Positions 18,173 through 27,616 are shown, numbered from the stretch's first letter. The stretch is 64,000 bases of DNA from Caldilineaceae bacterium (GCA_022821545.1 JAJEDJ010000037.1:1-64000); one strand, 5' to 3'. Program-made: numbers and translations. The notes: generated from the letters alone by a model not told the origin.

Positions 18173-19027
18173 TTAGAGATTTGGGGCGCGCAGGACTGTG
18201 TTGGTTGAGGGAAGCGCCCACACTTCGTGATAGACGGTCGGCATAGGGCGCGGCGGGGGATAGTCCGGCGGCCTGTTATTGGGGTCGTGGAGTTCGTTTC
18301 GATCGCGGCCTTCTACATGGTGGAGCCACTCAAGTTCCTCGTGGGCTGCGCCGACTTCACGGCGGAGGATGAACTCGATGTAGTCGAAGGCGGTGAAGGC
18401 GGCGTGGGCGAGGAAGACGCGATCGACGTCGCGGCCATTCCAGGTAGCAAGGTCGGGCAGGATCAGGGGGCCGGTGCAGACCTGAAAGGCGGCGTCCTCG
18501 CGGTTGACGTTGATGAGATTGACGGGAAATTCGACGGTGACGCGCAGGCCGCTTTGAGGGTCGCGGTAGGTGCAAAGGGCATTGAGCAGGGCGTTGTTGA
18601 GGGTGGCTTCGATCAGGGGCTCGCTGGCATTCAGCTCGATTGGGTGGGGAATCTCCTTCAGGCTGATGATGTGATCCTGGAAGTCCTCGCTCAGTTCCTG
18701 GGCGGACGTGGGTTCCGTTTCGCTGCTGGGGCGACGAGCGATTGGGATCCGGTGCGAGCGGCTGAAGGCCATGCGAAACTCGCTGCTGGGGATTTGGAAG
18801 AAACCCTCACGAGGAATGGTGTATTCGGTGCGGCAGGGGGCGCCGACGAAGAGTTCGGCCAGTGCGCCGCCATTCTCATCGGAAATGACGCAGCTGGATT
18901 CGAGGTTGAAGCGCACGTGGCGCACGTCGCCCTCGTTGCCGATGAAACCGCCGGCGTACTTGTAGTAAGGATCATTCTGCCTGGGGAAGGTCTTCCAGGT
19001 GAAGAAGGAGCGGGGAAAGTCGATCAT
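18173..19027 (-). CDS. Protein of unknown family in a sugar catabolic operon
   Basis: This 284-residue protein is a good coding frame (ATG at 19027, 63 bases after an MDR gene and 57 bases before the propeller gene) but I do not recognise its family. It has no signal peptide, transmembrane helix or cofactor motif. Notable features are an aromatic N-terminus (F-F-T-W-K-T-F), a Ser/Pro-rich middle (about 98-108), and a His/Asp-rich stretch (H-H-V-E-G-R-D-R-N) with a proline-rich C-terminal segment (P-P-D-Y-P-P-P-R-P). Context suggests a role with the MDR and propeller proteins. Confidence 0.65.
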   Translation of the reverse strand: MIDFPRSFFTWKTFPRQNDPYYKYAGGFIGNEGDVRHVRFNLESSCVISDENGGALAELFVGAPCRTEYTIPREGFFQIPSSEFRMAFSRSHRIPIARRPSSETEPTSAQELSEDFQDHIISLKEIPHPIELNASEPLIEATLNNALLNALCTYRDPQSGLRVTVEFPVNLINVNREDAAFQVCTGPLILPDLATWNGRDVDRVFLAHAAFTAFDYIEFILRREVGAAHEELEWLHHVEGRDRNELHDPNNRPPDYPPPRPMPTVYHEVWALPSTNTVLRAPNL

Positions 19028-19090
19028 GCTGGCCTCCGCGGCTGTCGGCGCGTTTCAAGTTGAGGATGCGGTTTCTGACAGTCTGAGAAG

Positions 19091-20167
19091 CTAGTCCCAG
19101 GTAAAGAAAACACTCAGCCAGCCTTCGTGGCCGCTCATCATGCGGTCGAACAGAGCGGGCGCTTCAGTGTAAGGCGCCACGTGGCTGACGAGCGGTTCGA
19201 TCTGCAGCTCGCGACGCCGGATGAGGTCGAGGATCACGTGCTGGTTGCGCGTACGCGTCCACGGCCAGTAGGGATGGGTGTCGCTCATACCGGTCTGGTA
19301 GGAGCCGGTCATGACGATTTCGCGGCGGAACAGCTCGTTGGATTCGATGGGGACAGAGCCGCTGGTCGCGCCTACGAGAATGATACGGCCGCGGTCGGCT
19401 GCCGCTTTGATCATGGTGGGGTAGTTGCCGATAAAAGATGTGCAGTGGAGCTGGACCTCGGCCCCGCTGCCGGGCAACATGCTGGGCAGTGCGCCGCGCC
19501 AGCGCCAGGGCAGGCGCGTGTGGGCGCGGATTTCTTCGACCACGTCCTGGCTGCCGGCGTCGACCAGATGGGAAGCGCCGAGCTGGCGGGCCAGGACCAG
19601 CCGCTCCTCGACCGGATCGACGCCGATGAGGGGATACGCGCCGACAAGGCGGCATAGCTGCAGCGCAAGGAGACCGACAACGCCGAGCCCGTGAACGGCG
19701 ACCGATTCACCGATCTGGATCTGGGCGCGGCGCACGCCGTGTAGGGCCACGTCACCGAGAACGCAGAAGGCGGCTTCCACGTCTGTCAGGTCGTCGGGCA
19801 GCTTTTGGACGTTGTACTGTTGCGGAATGACGACTTCGCTGGCTTCGAGCTCGGGTGTTATAAGCCAGTGCGTGGAATGGTTGCCGCTGCAAAGCACGCG
19901 GTCGCCCACGGCGACCTGGTCGATCTCGCTGCCTGCGGCCTCGACGACACCGATGGCCGTGTAGCCGAGGCCTTCGGGTGTAAAGGAGGCTTGCTCCGCG
20001 GGGCTGGCCGTGCGGCGCCGGCGGATGCCGTTCATCTCGGAGCCGGCGCTGACCTGGGTGAGGCTGGTGCGTACCAGGAGCTGATTGGCCGCGGGGGCCG
20101 GCACTTCGAACTCTTCGACTTCAATTTGGCCTGCAGGGGTGAGGACCAGCCGCTTTCCCTTTGTCAC
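19091..20167 (-). CDS. Zinc-independent MDR dehydrogenase, second copy
   Basis: A 358-residue medium-chain dehydrogenase without the catalytic zinc cysteines, related to the MDR at 12830-13801 (shared S-A-G-S-E / S-R-G-S-E motif in the N-domain and a Rossmann V-H-G-L-G-V-V-G). I place the start at GTG 20167, with AAGGA 8 bases upstream; the 46-residue extension to 20305 lacks any family resemblance and overlaps the divergent aminotransferase start. It leads a four-gene minus-strand unit ending with the AspA/AstE-like gene. Probably oxidises a sugar or polyol. Confidence 0.8.
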   Translation of the reverse strand: MTKGKRLVLTPAGQIEVEEFEVPAPAANQLLVRTSLTQVSAGSEMNGIRRRRTASPAEQASFTPEGLGYTAIGVVEAAGSEIDQVAVGDRVLCSGNHSTHWLITPELEASEVVIPQQYNVQKLPDDLTDVEAAFCVLGDVALHGVRRAQIQIGESVAVHGLGVVGLLALQLCRLVGAYPLIGVDPVEERLVLARQLGASHLVDAGSQDVVEEIRAHTRLPWRWRGALPSMLPGSGAEVQLHCTSFIGNYPTMIKAAADRGRIILVGATSGSVPIESNELFRREIVMTGSYQTGMSDTHPYWPWTRTRNQHVILDLIRRRELQIEPLVSHVAPYTEAPALFDRMMSGHEGWLSVFFTWD

Positions 20168-20209
20168 GCGAGTATCCTTTTGATGTTGGCGCCAAGCCGA
20201 TAGACAGGA

Positions 20210-20227
20210 GTACAAGGTCAAGTGTAC
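20210..20227. promoter_or_regulatory. Inverted repeat in a divergent intergenic region
   Basis: GTACA at 20210-20214 and TGTAC at 20223-20227 flank 8 bases in the 137-base gap between the MDR gene (minus) and the class-IV aminotransferase (plus). Position suits an operator serving both promoters, but the arms are only five bases. Confidence 0.3.
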
Positions 20228-20304
20228 AATCATTTGCAGTCTGAAACCAACAGGCGGACTGCAGAGGTCAGATGTCAGTGGCCTGAAGCCAGGGGAGGCG
20301 TGCA

Positions 20305-21249
20305 ATGACCAGCCAGCGCACAGTTTACGTCAGCGGATCGTTCGTTCCCGAGAGCGAGGCGGGCTTCTCGATTTTCGACTCTGCGCTCATGTACGGGGAC
20401 GTGATCTTTGAGACGACGCGCACTTTCAACGGTCAACCGTTTCGGTTGAAGGAGCATATCGAGCGGCTTTACGTGGGGCTGCGGACTTTGGAGATCAATT
20501 GCGGCTTGACGGCCGAGGAGATGGAGGCGGCGACTCTTGAAACGATCGAGAGGAACAGGCCCAGTTTCGCGGACGGCAGGGACTTTCAGATCGTGCATAA
20601 CGTGTCACGCGGGCCGATGGGGCTATACAGATCGGTCTTCGCGGGAGAAGTGGGGCCGACGGTTACGATCAACTGCTGGCCGCTGACGTGGCACCTGGCC
20701 GCGTTTGCGGAGGCGTATGTAAAGGGAGTGCATGCGGTGGTCCCGGCGCAGCGCTCGGTGCCCTCGCGGTTGATCGATCCGAAGATCAAGAACCGCAGCC
20801 GCATCTACTACCAGTTGGCCAACATACAGGCGCAGAAGGTGGATCCGGAGGCGTGGGCCCTGTTGACGGACGAAGATGGATTTCTGACGGAGGGCACGGG
20901 GTCGAACTTTTTCGTGGTGAAGGACGGGGGACTGCTGACACCGGAGCCGCGAAACATCCTGAGGGGCGTGACGCGGCAGGCGGTTCTGGAACTGGCAGAG
21001 CGCCTTGGACTGGCCTGCCGGCAGTGCAATCTGGAACCCTATGACGTGATGACCGCGGACGAGGCATTTTTCACGTCGACGCCCTTCACGATTATGCCGG
21101 CCACTCGCTTCAACGGCCATGATGTAGGTACAGGTGAACCGGGGCCTGTAACGCGGCAGCTGATGTCGTCCTGGAACCAGATGGTCGAGGTCGACATGGT
21201 GGCGCAGGCGCGGGCCTTTGCCGAGGAAGTGGGGGAGGGCAGTGGTTAG
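20305..21249 (+). CDS. Fold-class IV aminotransferase (IlvE/D-amino-acid type)
   Basis: A 314-residue PLP enzyme. F-D-S-A-L-M-Y-G-D (24-32), the PLP lysine in D-P-K-I-K-N-R-S-R (K162 most likely), E-G-T-G-S-N (196-201) and R-G-V-T-R-Q are all present. Fold-class IV includes branched-chain aminotransferases, D-alanine aminotransferases and aminodeoxychorismate lyase; the sequence does not decide between them. GGGGAGG precedes the ATG. It is the only plus-strand gene in a minus-strand stretch and diverges from the MDR operon. Confidence 0.87.
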   Translation: MTSQRTVYVSGSFVPESEAGFSIFDSALMYGDVIFETTRTFNGQPFRLKEHIERLYVGLRTLEINCGLTAEEMEAATLETIERNRPSFADGRDFQIVHNVSRGPMGLYRSVFAGEVGPTVTINCWPLTWHLAAFAEAYVKGVHAVVPAQRSVPSRLIDPKIKNRSRIYYQLANIQAQKVDPEAWALLTDEDGFLTEGTGSNFFVVKDGGLLTPEPRNILRGVTRQAVLELAERLGLACRQCNLEPYDVMTADEAFFTSTPFTIMPATRFNGHDVGTGEPGPVTRQLMSSWNQMVEVDMVAQARAFAEEVGEGSG

Positions 21250-21259
21250 TGGGCGGGAG

Positions 21260-22333
21260 TCAGTCTCGGGTGAGCGGCCAGTGGATCTTTTCGACGCCTT
21301 GGGCCTGGGAACGCATGATTGCGATCATGATTTCCAAGCTGTGAAGGGCTCGCCTGCCGCTGGAGATGCTTTCACCCCCGTTTTCGATCAGTTGAATCAG
21401 TTCGTCGACTGCGTTGACCATGGCACTGCGGTAGTCTACGGAGCCGCCGAGCTGGCGGCTTGTTATTTCATAAGGGTGTCCCGGCGAGGGCAGATAGACG
21501 AGAGCCTCGCTATTGCCGATGCGGATGCGGCCGTTAGTGCAGAGGAGATCCAGCTCGAAGTTGACGAGTGTGCGCTGCGAAATCTCGATGTGGGCGCGCA
21601 CGCCGTTAGTGAAGTGGAGATAGGCGGATGCGCCGGGATCGGTCGTGGGGTCGTGGCCGCCGTCGCCCAGGTACTCAGTGCGGTCCTCGTAGCCCTCCTC
21701 CATCGCGCCGATGAGCCATTCGGGGGCGGCGTCGGCATACATGCAGACGGTGTCGACCAGGTGCGTGCCGTTGCGGAAGAGCATGGCCCGTTCGCCGCCG
21801 AGATGTGCGCCAATGCGGGTGAGGGAGCCGATGCGTCCTTCCTCGATGATGGCTTTGGCCTGGCGCCAGAAGGGATCCCAGCGTCTACCATGGTCGACGC
21901 AGATGATAGTGCCGCTCTCTTCAACAGCGGCTAACATACGGTCTGCGTCGCTGAGGGTGGTGGCCAGGGGCTTTTCACAGAAAATGGCGGGGACGCCGGC
22001 TTCGGCTGCATCGACCACCATTTGGGCGTGGAGGTGGTCTGAGGTGACAACGCTGAGGATGTCGAGGTTTTCGCGTTCCAGCATGGCGCGATAGTCGTTG
22101 TAGTGCGCGGCTGGGCCCCAGTTTTCATCGTACCGGGTCAGCAATTCCGGGACCAGCTCACAGACGGCAACCACTTCTGCGCGGGGATGCGCGGCATAGG
22201 CCGAGGCATGCGAGTGGGGCTGAGGGTGGCGGGTCGACCAGAGATCGTAGCGCGGCGGCGACTGGCCGATTCCGGTCAGGCCAATGATGCCGGCCCGGTA
22301 TGTCTTGTCAGTTGGTTGATTGGTAACGGACAT
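21260..22333 (-). CDS. Gfo/Idh/MocA family oxidoreductase (357 aa)
   Basis: NAD(P)-dependent sugar dehydrogenase type, third of three in a row. The Rossmann start is G-I-I-G-L-T-G-I-G (about 14-22), the family E-K-P lies in F-C-E-K-P-L-A-T-T near 122, and H-G-R-R-W-D-P-F follows in the substrate domain. It ends 10 bases past the end of the convergent aminotransferase gene. Substrate unknown; inositol-, sugar- or amino-sugar dehydrogenases all belong here. Confidence 0.87.
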   Translation of the reverse strand: MSVTNQPTDKTYRAGIIGLTGIGQSPPRYDLWSTRHPQPHSHASAYAAHPRAEVVAVCELVPELLTRYDENWGPAAHYNDYRAMLERENLDILSVVTSDHLHAQMVVDAAEAGVPAIFCEKPLATTLSDADRMLAAVEESGTIICVDHGRRWDPFWRQAKAIIEEGRIGSLTRIGAHLGGERAMLFRNGTHLVDTVCMYADAAPEWLIGAMEEGYEDRTEYLGDGGHDPTTDPGASAYLHFTNGVRAHIEISQRTLVNFELDLLCTNGRIRIGNSEALVYLPSPGHPYEITSRQLGGSVDYRSAMVNAVDELIQLIENGGESISSGRRALHSLEIMIAIMRSQAQGVEKIHWPLTRD

Positions 22334-22392
22334 GTTTTCCTCTTGAAACTCACCAGTAGTGATGGCGGCAGCCGATCAGCGGCGGCCGGTTT

Positions 22393-23553
22393 TTACTGAG
22401 CACGCTCAGCCTGTCTGCGCCAGACATCGTAGGGATTCTCCCGGTTTTCCAGGGGGAAGTAGACACGGGCTCGTAGCCTCTGCGACTCGTGGATTGCCAT
22501 GATCATTTCATGGACGGCGCGGGCGTCATGGCCGCTGGTTACGGCTGTCACCGGGCGGTCATCCTCGATGGCCCGGATCAGTTTTTCCACGAAGATGCGA
22601 TTGTTCAGCTGAAATTTCTCGGAAACGGAACGCGGCTGTCCGTCCGGATTCAGGTCCCAGTCGGGCAGAGTAATGCGTTCCCAGGAACCGTCACGGTCGC
22701 CTGGCAGCCAGAGACGATAGGGATAGTGGTAGAGTTCGCCCAGCGGCGCGATTCGCAGCGAGAGGATGCCGGAAGAGCCATGGATCTCAAGGCCAAGCCA
22801 GTTGACCTGCTCGCGGCTGTCGGTCTCGTCGCTGCGGTAGGAGTCGAAATGGGCGGTGACGCCGTTCTGGAAGACAAAGTAGGCGGCCAGCCCGTTACCG
22901 GCGATGAGGCCGACGCCTTCGTCACCTTCATTGATGTCAGCCAGGGACAGTTCGCGGCCGTCCTGGGTGACGTGGGCATGGGCCCACACGACCTCTGAAT
23001 CGGCGAAGAACCGGACATCGTCGAGGAGATGCGTGCCGAGGACGATGAGGTCCATGGCGCCGGCGCGGTGGTCGGCTTTGCCATGGCGGCGGATCATTTG
23101 CACGTCGCCAATGAGTCCGTCGTCGATGAGCTTTTTGGCATGCAGCTCGTAGGGGTTGGCGCGGCGGTGGGCGACGGCAATCCTGGTGTTGTGCCTTTCG
23201 CAGGCGGCGAGCATGGCGTCGGCTTCGGCGAGCGTGCGCGCGAAGGGCTTTTCGCAGAAGATGCCTCTGACGCCGGCTTCGGCGCAGGCGATGACCATGT
23301 CGGCGTGCTGATCGACCCAGCGCGGACAGACGCAGACGAGGTCCAGTTCCATCTGAGATAGCATGTCGCGATAGTTGGCAAAGTGGTGGGAGGCGCCGGT
23401 ACGTTGGACCGCGGCGGCTCGACCTTCTTCGTCCGGGTCGGCGACGGCGGCGACCTTGACATTGGGCAGGCCTTGGAAGGCCGTGTCGAGATGGTGGCCG
23501 TAGTTGCCGCGTCCGGTGTGGCCGATGATGCCGGCGCGATAGGTTGCTGGCAT
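22393..23553 (-). CDS. Gfo/Idh/MocA family oxidoreductase (386 aa)
   Basis: Middle of three adjacent Gfo/Idh/MocA genes. Rossmann motif G-I-I-G-H-T-G-R-G (about 7-15), E-K-P in F-C-E-K-P-F-A-R-T near 99, and the usual H-R-R-A-N-P. It is 26 bases after the 23580-24617 gene and 59 bases before the next, so the three are one transcript. They share about the common fold only and are not recent duplicates, which suggests different sugars or different positions on one sugar. Confidence 0.87.
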   Translation of the reverse strand: MPATYRAGIIGHTGRGNYGHHLDTAFQGLPNVKVAAVADPDEEGRAAAVQRTGASHHFANYRDMLSQMELDLVCVCPRWVDQHADMVIACAEAGVRGIFCEKPFARTLAEADAMLAACERHNTRIAVAHRRANPYELHAKKLIDDGLIGDVQMIRRHGKADHRAGAMDLIVLGTHLLDDVRFFADSEVVWAHAHVTQDGRELSLADINEGDEGVGLIAGNGLAAYFVFQNGVTAHFDSYRSDETDSREQVNWLGLEIHGSSGILSLRIAPLGELYHYPYRLWLPGDRDGSWERITLPDWDLNPDGQPRSVSEKFQLNNRIFVEKLIRAIEDDRPVTAVTSGHDARAVHEMIMAIHESQRLRARVYFPLENRENPYDVWRRQAERAQ

Positions 23554-23579
23554 GGAGAACTCCGGTGATCAGTGATCGA

Positions 23580-24617
23580 TTACTCGCCGGTTGAACGGAT
23601 TTCGACGTCGTCTAGGCCTGGGGCGAGGGGCAGGCTCACTTGTGCGCCGGTCTTGTGCGAGATGTGGATGGCGGTTATGACTTCGAGCGCCTTGAGGCCG
23701 TCGCGGCCTGTGGACACACTCTCCCGATCTTCGAGCAGACAGTCGATGCTCTCGCGGGTGGCGGAGTAGAAGTAGTCGTCGAGCGTGAATTCGGTGGGCA
23801 TGTCGGGGATAGGCTGAAAGTCGTAGCGTGTGCCGTAGCCCTCCTCGGCTTCCACCAGTGGGCCGTATTCCCAGAGGCCGCGGCGCTCGCTGAAATGGAT
23901 GCGGCCTTCGGTGCCGGCGATCTTGGTGTAGCCGAGATGCTCTCTGCGTTCGGCGATGCAGTCGATGAGAATGACGACGCCGTCTGAGCAGGCGATCATG
24001 CCGGCGCCGCCGGGATCGGCAACAGTCTCCTGATTGAGATATCCGGACACGAGCTGCGGCTGGGCGTCGGTGAAGAAAAAGGCGTAGTCGACGGTGTGCG
24101 TGCCGTTTGTCAGGAGTGGCCGGCAGCCCTCGTAGGAGATGGTCTTGACGCGGCCGACCGCGCCGTCGTCGATCATGCGCTTAATGCCCTGGTAGTGGGG
24201 GAGGAAGCGGCGCGTATGCTCGGTAATGAGGCGGGAGCCGCTGCGGTCGCAGGCTTCCACCATTTTGCGGCCCCAGGCCACGCTGGTGGCGAGCGGCTTT
24301 TCGACCATGATCACCTTGATGCCGGCTTCGGCTGCTTCGATGACTGGGTGGTGATGGTAGAGCGTGTTGGTGGTGACGTCGACGATGTCGAGGCGGGCCT
24401 TTTCGTACATGTCGACGGCGGTCGGATAGCGGTACTCGGGCTCGATCTCCCATTCATCGCCGAACTGTTGTAGTCGCTGAGGGTCGATGTCGGCGATAGC
24501 GACCAGCTCGGCGTCTTCGCAGCGCCGGTAGCCGGCGGCGTGTGAAAAGGGTCTGTGCCCAAGTCCACCGATTGGGCCGGCGCCGACGATTCCGACTCTG
24601 ACTTTTCCTTTTGACAT
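23580..24617 (-). CDS. Gfo/Idh/MocA family oxidoreductase (345 aa)
   Basis: First of three adjacent Gfo/Idh/MocA genes, 345 residues. The cofactor motif is G-I-V-G-A-G-P-I-G-G (about 8-17) and the catalytic-domain signature M-V-E-K-P-L-A-T near 100; H-T-R-R-F-L-P-H may hold substrate contacts. It is 45 bases after the GNAT gene. Likely a sugar or inositol-like dehydrogenase. Confidence 0.87.
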   Translation of the reverse strand: MSKGKVRVGIVGAGPIGGLGHRPFSHAAGYRRCEDAELVAIADIDPQRLQQFGDEWEIEPEYRYPTAVDMYEKARLDIVDVTTNTLYHHHPVIEAAEAGIKVIMVEKPLATSVAWGRKMVEACDRSGSRLITEHTRRFLPHYQGIKRMIDDGAVGRVKTISYEGCRPLLTNGTHTVDYAFFFTDAQPQLVSGYLNQETVADPGGAGMIACSDGVVILIDCIAERREHLGYTKIAGTEGRIHFSERRGLWEYGPLVEAEEGYGTRYDFQPIPDMPTEFTLDDYFYSATRESIDCLLEDRESVSTGRDGLKALEVITAIHISHKTGAQVSLPLAPGLDDVEIRSTGE

Positions 24618-24662
24618 TTGTACACTCCTGGGACTGCAGTGGCATTTGCGAAGGCGCGGAAT

Positions 24663-25145
24663 TTAAGGTCTGTCTGTGGTGATGGGCATGATGTAGTGGA
24701 TCTGGCGGGCAACTTCCCGGAAGCCGAAGTCGGGGTAGAAACGGGCGCCGACGTCGTTCTGGTCAAGGGTCTCAATGCGGGCGTAGGTCAAACCTGCGGC
24801 GGCGAAGTAGGAGACGGCTTCTTCAAGCAGGCGCCGGCCTATTCCCTTCTGTTGAAATTCGGGCAGGACGGCGAAGTTGGGGATACCGCCGATGCCGGCG
24901 GCCTTATCGACGCGAGTGGTAACGTAGCCGACGATCTGCCCGTCGATTTCGGCGACGAGAATGCCGTCTGCATTGGCTTCGGCGTCGTCGTCGATGTGGC
25001 GTACTTTGCGCCACTGCCAGTCTTTGCCGTGGATCAACCCGTACAGGCGCTCGATGTTCTGGTCGATGGAGACGCCGTCGAAGCAGATGGCCGTAATGGT
25101 CTTCAGGGTTTCCAGGTCAGACGGTCGAAAGCGTCGGATTTCCAT
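24663..25145 (-). CDS. GNAT family N-acetyltransferase
   Basis: A 160-residue acetyl-CoA-dependent transferase. It has the E-I-D-G-Q-I-V-G-Y beta strands, the acetyl-CoA loop motif Q-K-G-I-G-R-R-L-L (about 98-106) and the C-terminal G-F-R-E-V. I chose the ATG at 25145 because GGAG lies just before it; the frame extends to 25196 without support. It sits between a propeller gene and Gfo/Idh genes, so it may acetylate an amino sugar, but GNATs are too diverse to say. Confidence 0.85.
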   Translation of the reverse strand: MEIRRFRPSDLETLKTITAICFDGVSIDQNIERLYGLIHGKDWQWRKVRHIDDDAEANADGILVAEIDGQIVGYVTTRVDKAAGIGGIPNFAVLPEFQQKGIGRRLLEEAVSYFAAAGLTYARIETLDQNDVGARFYPDFGFREVARQIHYIMPITTDRP

Positions 25146-25201
25146 CGATAACTCCTGCTGGGAAATGCGGTCAGAAACGAAGGCGCCGGCCGGCAATGTT
25201 T

Positions 25202-26668
25202 CTACTCCACAAAACGGAAGGAGTAGATGTCGGCATCCTGGAGCTCGAAGCGCAGCCGCACCAGTTCACCGCTGAGGGCGCTGACATCGGCGCCTTGTGT
25301 CCAGCGTACGCTCCGGTCGAGGTCATCTCCCAACAGTTTCACACAGTCGGCCAATCCAAATCCCTCGACGGCCAGATCGACCTGTCCGTGCAGAATCTCC
25401 ACGCGCACACTGCCTGCGGCGGAGGCCGAGAAATTCAGTTCCAGGTTGCGGCCCGAGAACCTGATCGGTTTCGTTATCATCGATCCACCGCTGGGAGGCG
25501 CATGGAGCGATACGAAGCCGTCCGTGCGGAGAGTGTAGCGGCGTTGGCAGACGCCCTGCCCGCGCCAGTAGCCTTCGCTGACGTAGATCGACAGCTCATC
25601 GGGGGCGCCTTCAAACTGTGAACGGGTGGTGACCAGCCCCCAGTTCTGGTAGTTATCGCCGTAGGTCCAGTTATCCTGCGGCCGCAGTCCGGGACGGATG
25701 AATGCTTCCGGCCAGATGTTGAATTCAAGGCCGTCGCGGCTGCTCATGAAGAGGCCGTCGGTCAGGGCGGCGCCGTAGCGCTCTTGTGCGTTTGCACGGA
25801 GGCGTCGATGCTCCGGTTCGGGCAGGTCCTCGATGGCGGGCGTCCAGGGGCGTTCCACGTAGCGGGCGGGGAAGCCGACAAAGAGGTGAGGGGCCCGAAA
25901 GTAGGGCGTGATCTGGTTGGTGTAGAGCTCGGCGATGCGAGTGGGGTTGTAGTCGATGAAGACGGGTTCGCTCCAGTTGATGAAGTCGGACGAAACGCAG
26001 GTCATGATGTCGCGGCCGTGGCGGAAATCGCGATGGTAGTCGCGATATTCGCCGCGCTCTGCGTCCCAGAATGCCAAGTTCTGGGAGTCGAAATAGCCCT
26101 TGGTGATGACGGGTTCGTCGCGCATCTGCGTCCAGTGGATGCCGTCGGGTGAGGAGAGGGCGAAGAGGCCTTTGTATCCTCGGTTGTTGGCGAGCGCCTT
26201 GTATCTTTCGGCGGCGGGCGCGTCGGGATTGGGGTCTTTGAAGGGTACGAAGTTGATGGCCGGGCTGCTGTCTTCGCGGGCATCGAGGATGATGTTGTTG
26301 TTGCGCGAGCCGTCGAATTCGAAGAGCCCGAGGTTTGGCTTGCTCCAGTTAATGCCGTCGCTGCTTTCGGCGACGCAGACGACCTCGGGGTGGGCGAATT
26401 CAAGGGAGCCGGCATCGTGGGTGAAATGCCAGCCGCGGTAGTACATGAGGTAGCGGTCATCGTCCTGGAATACGGTGACGTATCCGGAGGCGTTGCCCTC
26501 CCATGGCGCGTCCATTTCCAAGGCTACTTCCTGCGGCACGGGGCGGTGGAGGCGCAGTTCGGCGTCGCGGGTCATCGCGGCGATGAGGTATTCGTCGACC
26601 ATCAACTCGCGGCGGGAGCCGATGTGGATTCCCGCTCCGTGCTCGATGTTTCTGGGTGGACTGGTCAT
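25202..26668 (-). CDS. Beta-propeller glycosidase-like protein, copy 2
   Basis: A 488-residue paralogue of 16613-18115 with the same domain order: V-D-E-Y-L-I near 24, F-Q-D-D-D-R-Y-L-M-Y-Y-R-G, A-E-S-S-D-G-I-N-W, F-M-S-S-R-D-G-L-E-F, and the same C-terminal beta-sandwich ending D-A-D-I-Y-S-F-R-F. GGGAGC before the ATG at 26668 decides the start. It lies in the long run between the aldo/keto reductase and the GNAT. Two such proteins near oxidoreductases suggest carbohydrate processing in which the propeller recognises or cuts a glycoside. Confidence 0.72.
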   Translation of the reverse strand: MTSPPRNIEHGAGIHIGSRRELMVDEYLIAAMTRDAELRLHRPVPQEVALEMDAPWEGNASGYVTVFQDDDRYLMYYRGWHFTHDAGSLEFAHPEVVCVAESSDGINWSKPNLGLFEFDGSRNNNIILDAREDSSPAINFVPFKDPNPDAPAAERYKALANNRGYKGLFALSSPDGIHWTQMRDEPVITKGYFDSQNLAFWDAERGEYRDYHRDFRHGRDIMTCVSSDFINWSEPVFIDYNPTRIAELYTNQITPYFRAPHLFVGFPARYVERPWTPAIEDLPEPEHRRLRANAQERYGAALTDGLFMSSRDGLEFNIWPEAFIRPGLRPQDNWTYGDNYQNWGLVTTRSQFEGAPDELSIYVSEGYWRGQGVCQRRYTLRTDGFVSLHAPPSGGSMITKPIRFSGRNLELNFSASAAGSVRVEILHGQVDLAVEGFGLADCVKLLGDDLDRSVRWTQGADVSALSGELVRLRFELQDADIYSFRFVE

Positions 26669-26749
26669 GGTTTGCTCCCTTTGCGCCCGATGACGGCTGA
26701 CCCGTCTGATAGCCGCTTTCCGTGGAGGCATTGCCCCCGGAAATCGCAC

Positions 26750-27616
26750 TCAGGCTGTTGTCACGCCGATGCGGTCGAGCCGCTGTTTGGCCTCGGCGTA
26801 GACGTCAGCAGAAAGTGGGCCGGCCTGAATGGCCTGCACGTTTTCGGCAAGGTGTGCGGGATTTGTCGTGCCGACGATGATGGTGTGGACGTCGGGGTGC
26901 GTCAGTGTAAATCGCAGTACGAACGAAGTGTCGCTCTCTCCCGCCTGCTTCAGTTCGTCCAGGCCCGCATCTGCAAAGGCTTGCCATCGATCGGATTGGC
27001 CAAGGCCGACTCCCGGCTTGCCGAGGGCGACGCCGCCGCGGATGATGGCGCCGGCGCCGGCCTGCGCCGTTCTGGTCAGCCACTCTTCATGGTCGCGCTC
27101 AAGGGCGGAGTAGGGGATCTGGTAGGCGTCGAAGACATCCCATTGGAGGTAGGTGGGCAGGTGGGGAAGCGTGGTCGACATGCCGATCCAGCGCACTTTG
27201 CCCTGGGCGCGCATGTCCTGCAGCGCCTGCACCAGTTCTCCCTGTTCACATTGGGCCACGGTCGGGTTGTGCAGCTGCATCAGGTCGACGTAGTCGACGC
27301 GCATGCGCTCCAGGCTCTCGTGCAGACCGCGGAAAGCGTTTTCCCTTGTCCAGGTATGGCCGTCCGGGTGACAGCCGCATTTGGTGGCGAGGACAAACTC
27401 GCGGCGGCGGTGGCGAAGGTAGCGGCCGATCATCTCCTCGCTGTTGCCGTAGTCGTTGGCGGTATCGATAAAGTTGATGCCGGTATCAAGAACGGCGTTG
27501 AGCTGGGCGTTCATCTCTTCGTCGGTCATGGCGCGGCGATGGCCTGCGCCAAATCCGAGCCGGGTGACTTCCAGGCCGGTGCGGCCAAGGGTTGCGGTAG
27601 GAAGGATATGGGACAT
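26750..27616 (-). CDS. Aldo/keto reductase
   Basis: A 288-residue NADP(H)-dependent TIM-barrel oxidoreductase. The catalytic tetrad can be placed as Asp in D-T-A-N-D-Y (near 51), Tyr of the same motif, Lys in L-A-T-K-C-G and His in M-Q-L-H-N-P. V-G-T-T-N-P near the C-terminus begins the cofactor phosphate-binding region. It is 72 bases from the PhyH gene upstream. Would reduce aldehydes or ketones, or oxidise sugars such as L-fucose-type or galactose-type in this context. Confidence 0.88.
   Translation of the reverse strand: MSHILPTATLGRTGLEVTRLGFGAGHRRAMTDEEMNAQLNAVLDTGINFIDTANDYGNSEEMIGRYLRHRRREFVLATKCGCHPDGHTWTRENAFRGLHESLERMRVDYVDLMQLHNPTVAQCEQGELVQALQDMRAQGKVRWIGMSTTLPHLPTYLQWDVFDAYQIPYSALERDHEEWLTRTAQAGAGAIIRGGVALGKPGVGLGQSDRWQAFADAGLDELKQAGESDTSFVLRFTLTHPDVHTIIVGTTNPAHLAENVQAIQAGPLSADVYAEAKQRLDRIGVTTA

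Noticed and set aside
20168..20305. 46-residue N-terminal extension of the MDR gene
   Set aside because: Not like MDR proteins, overlaps the divergent aminotransferase start; GTG at 20167 has a good ribosome site.
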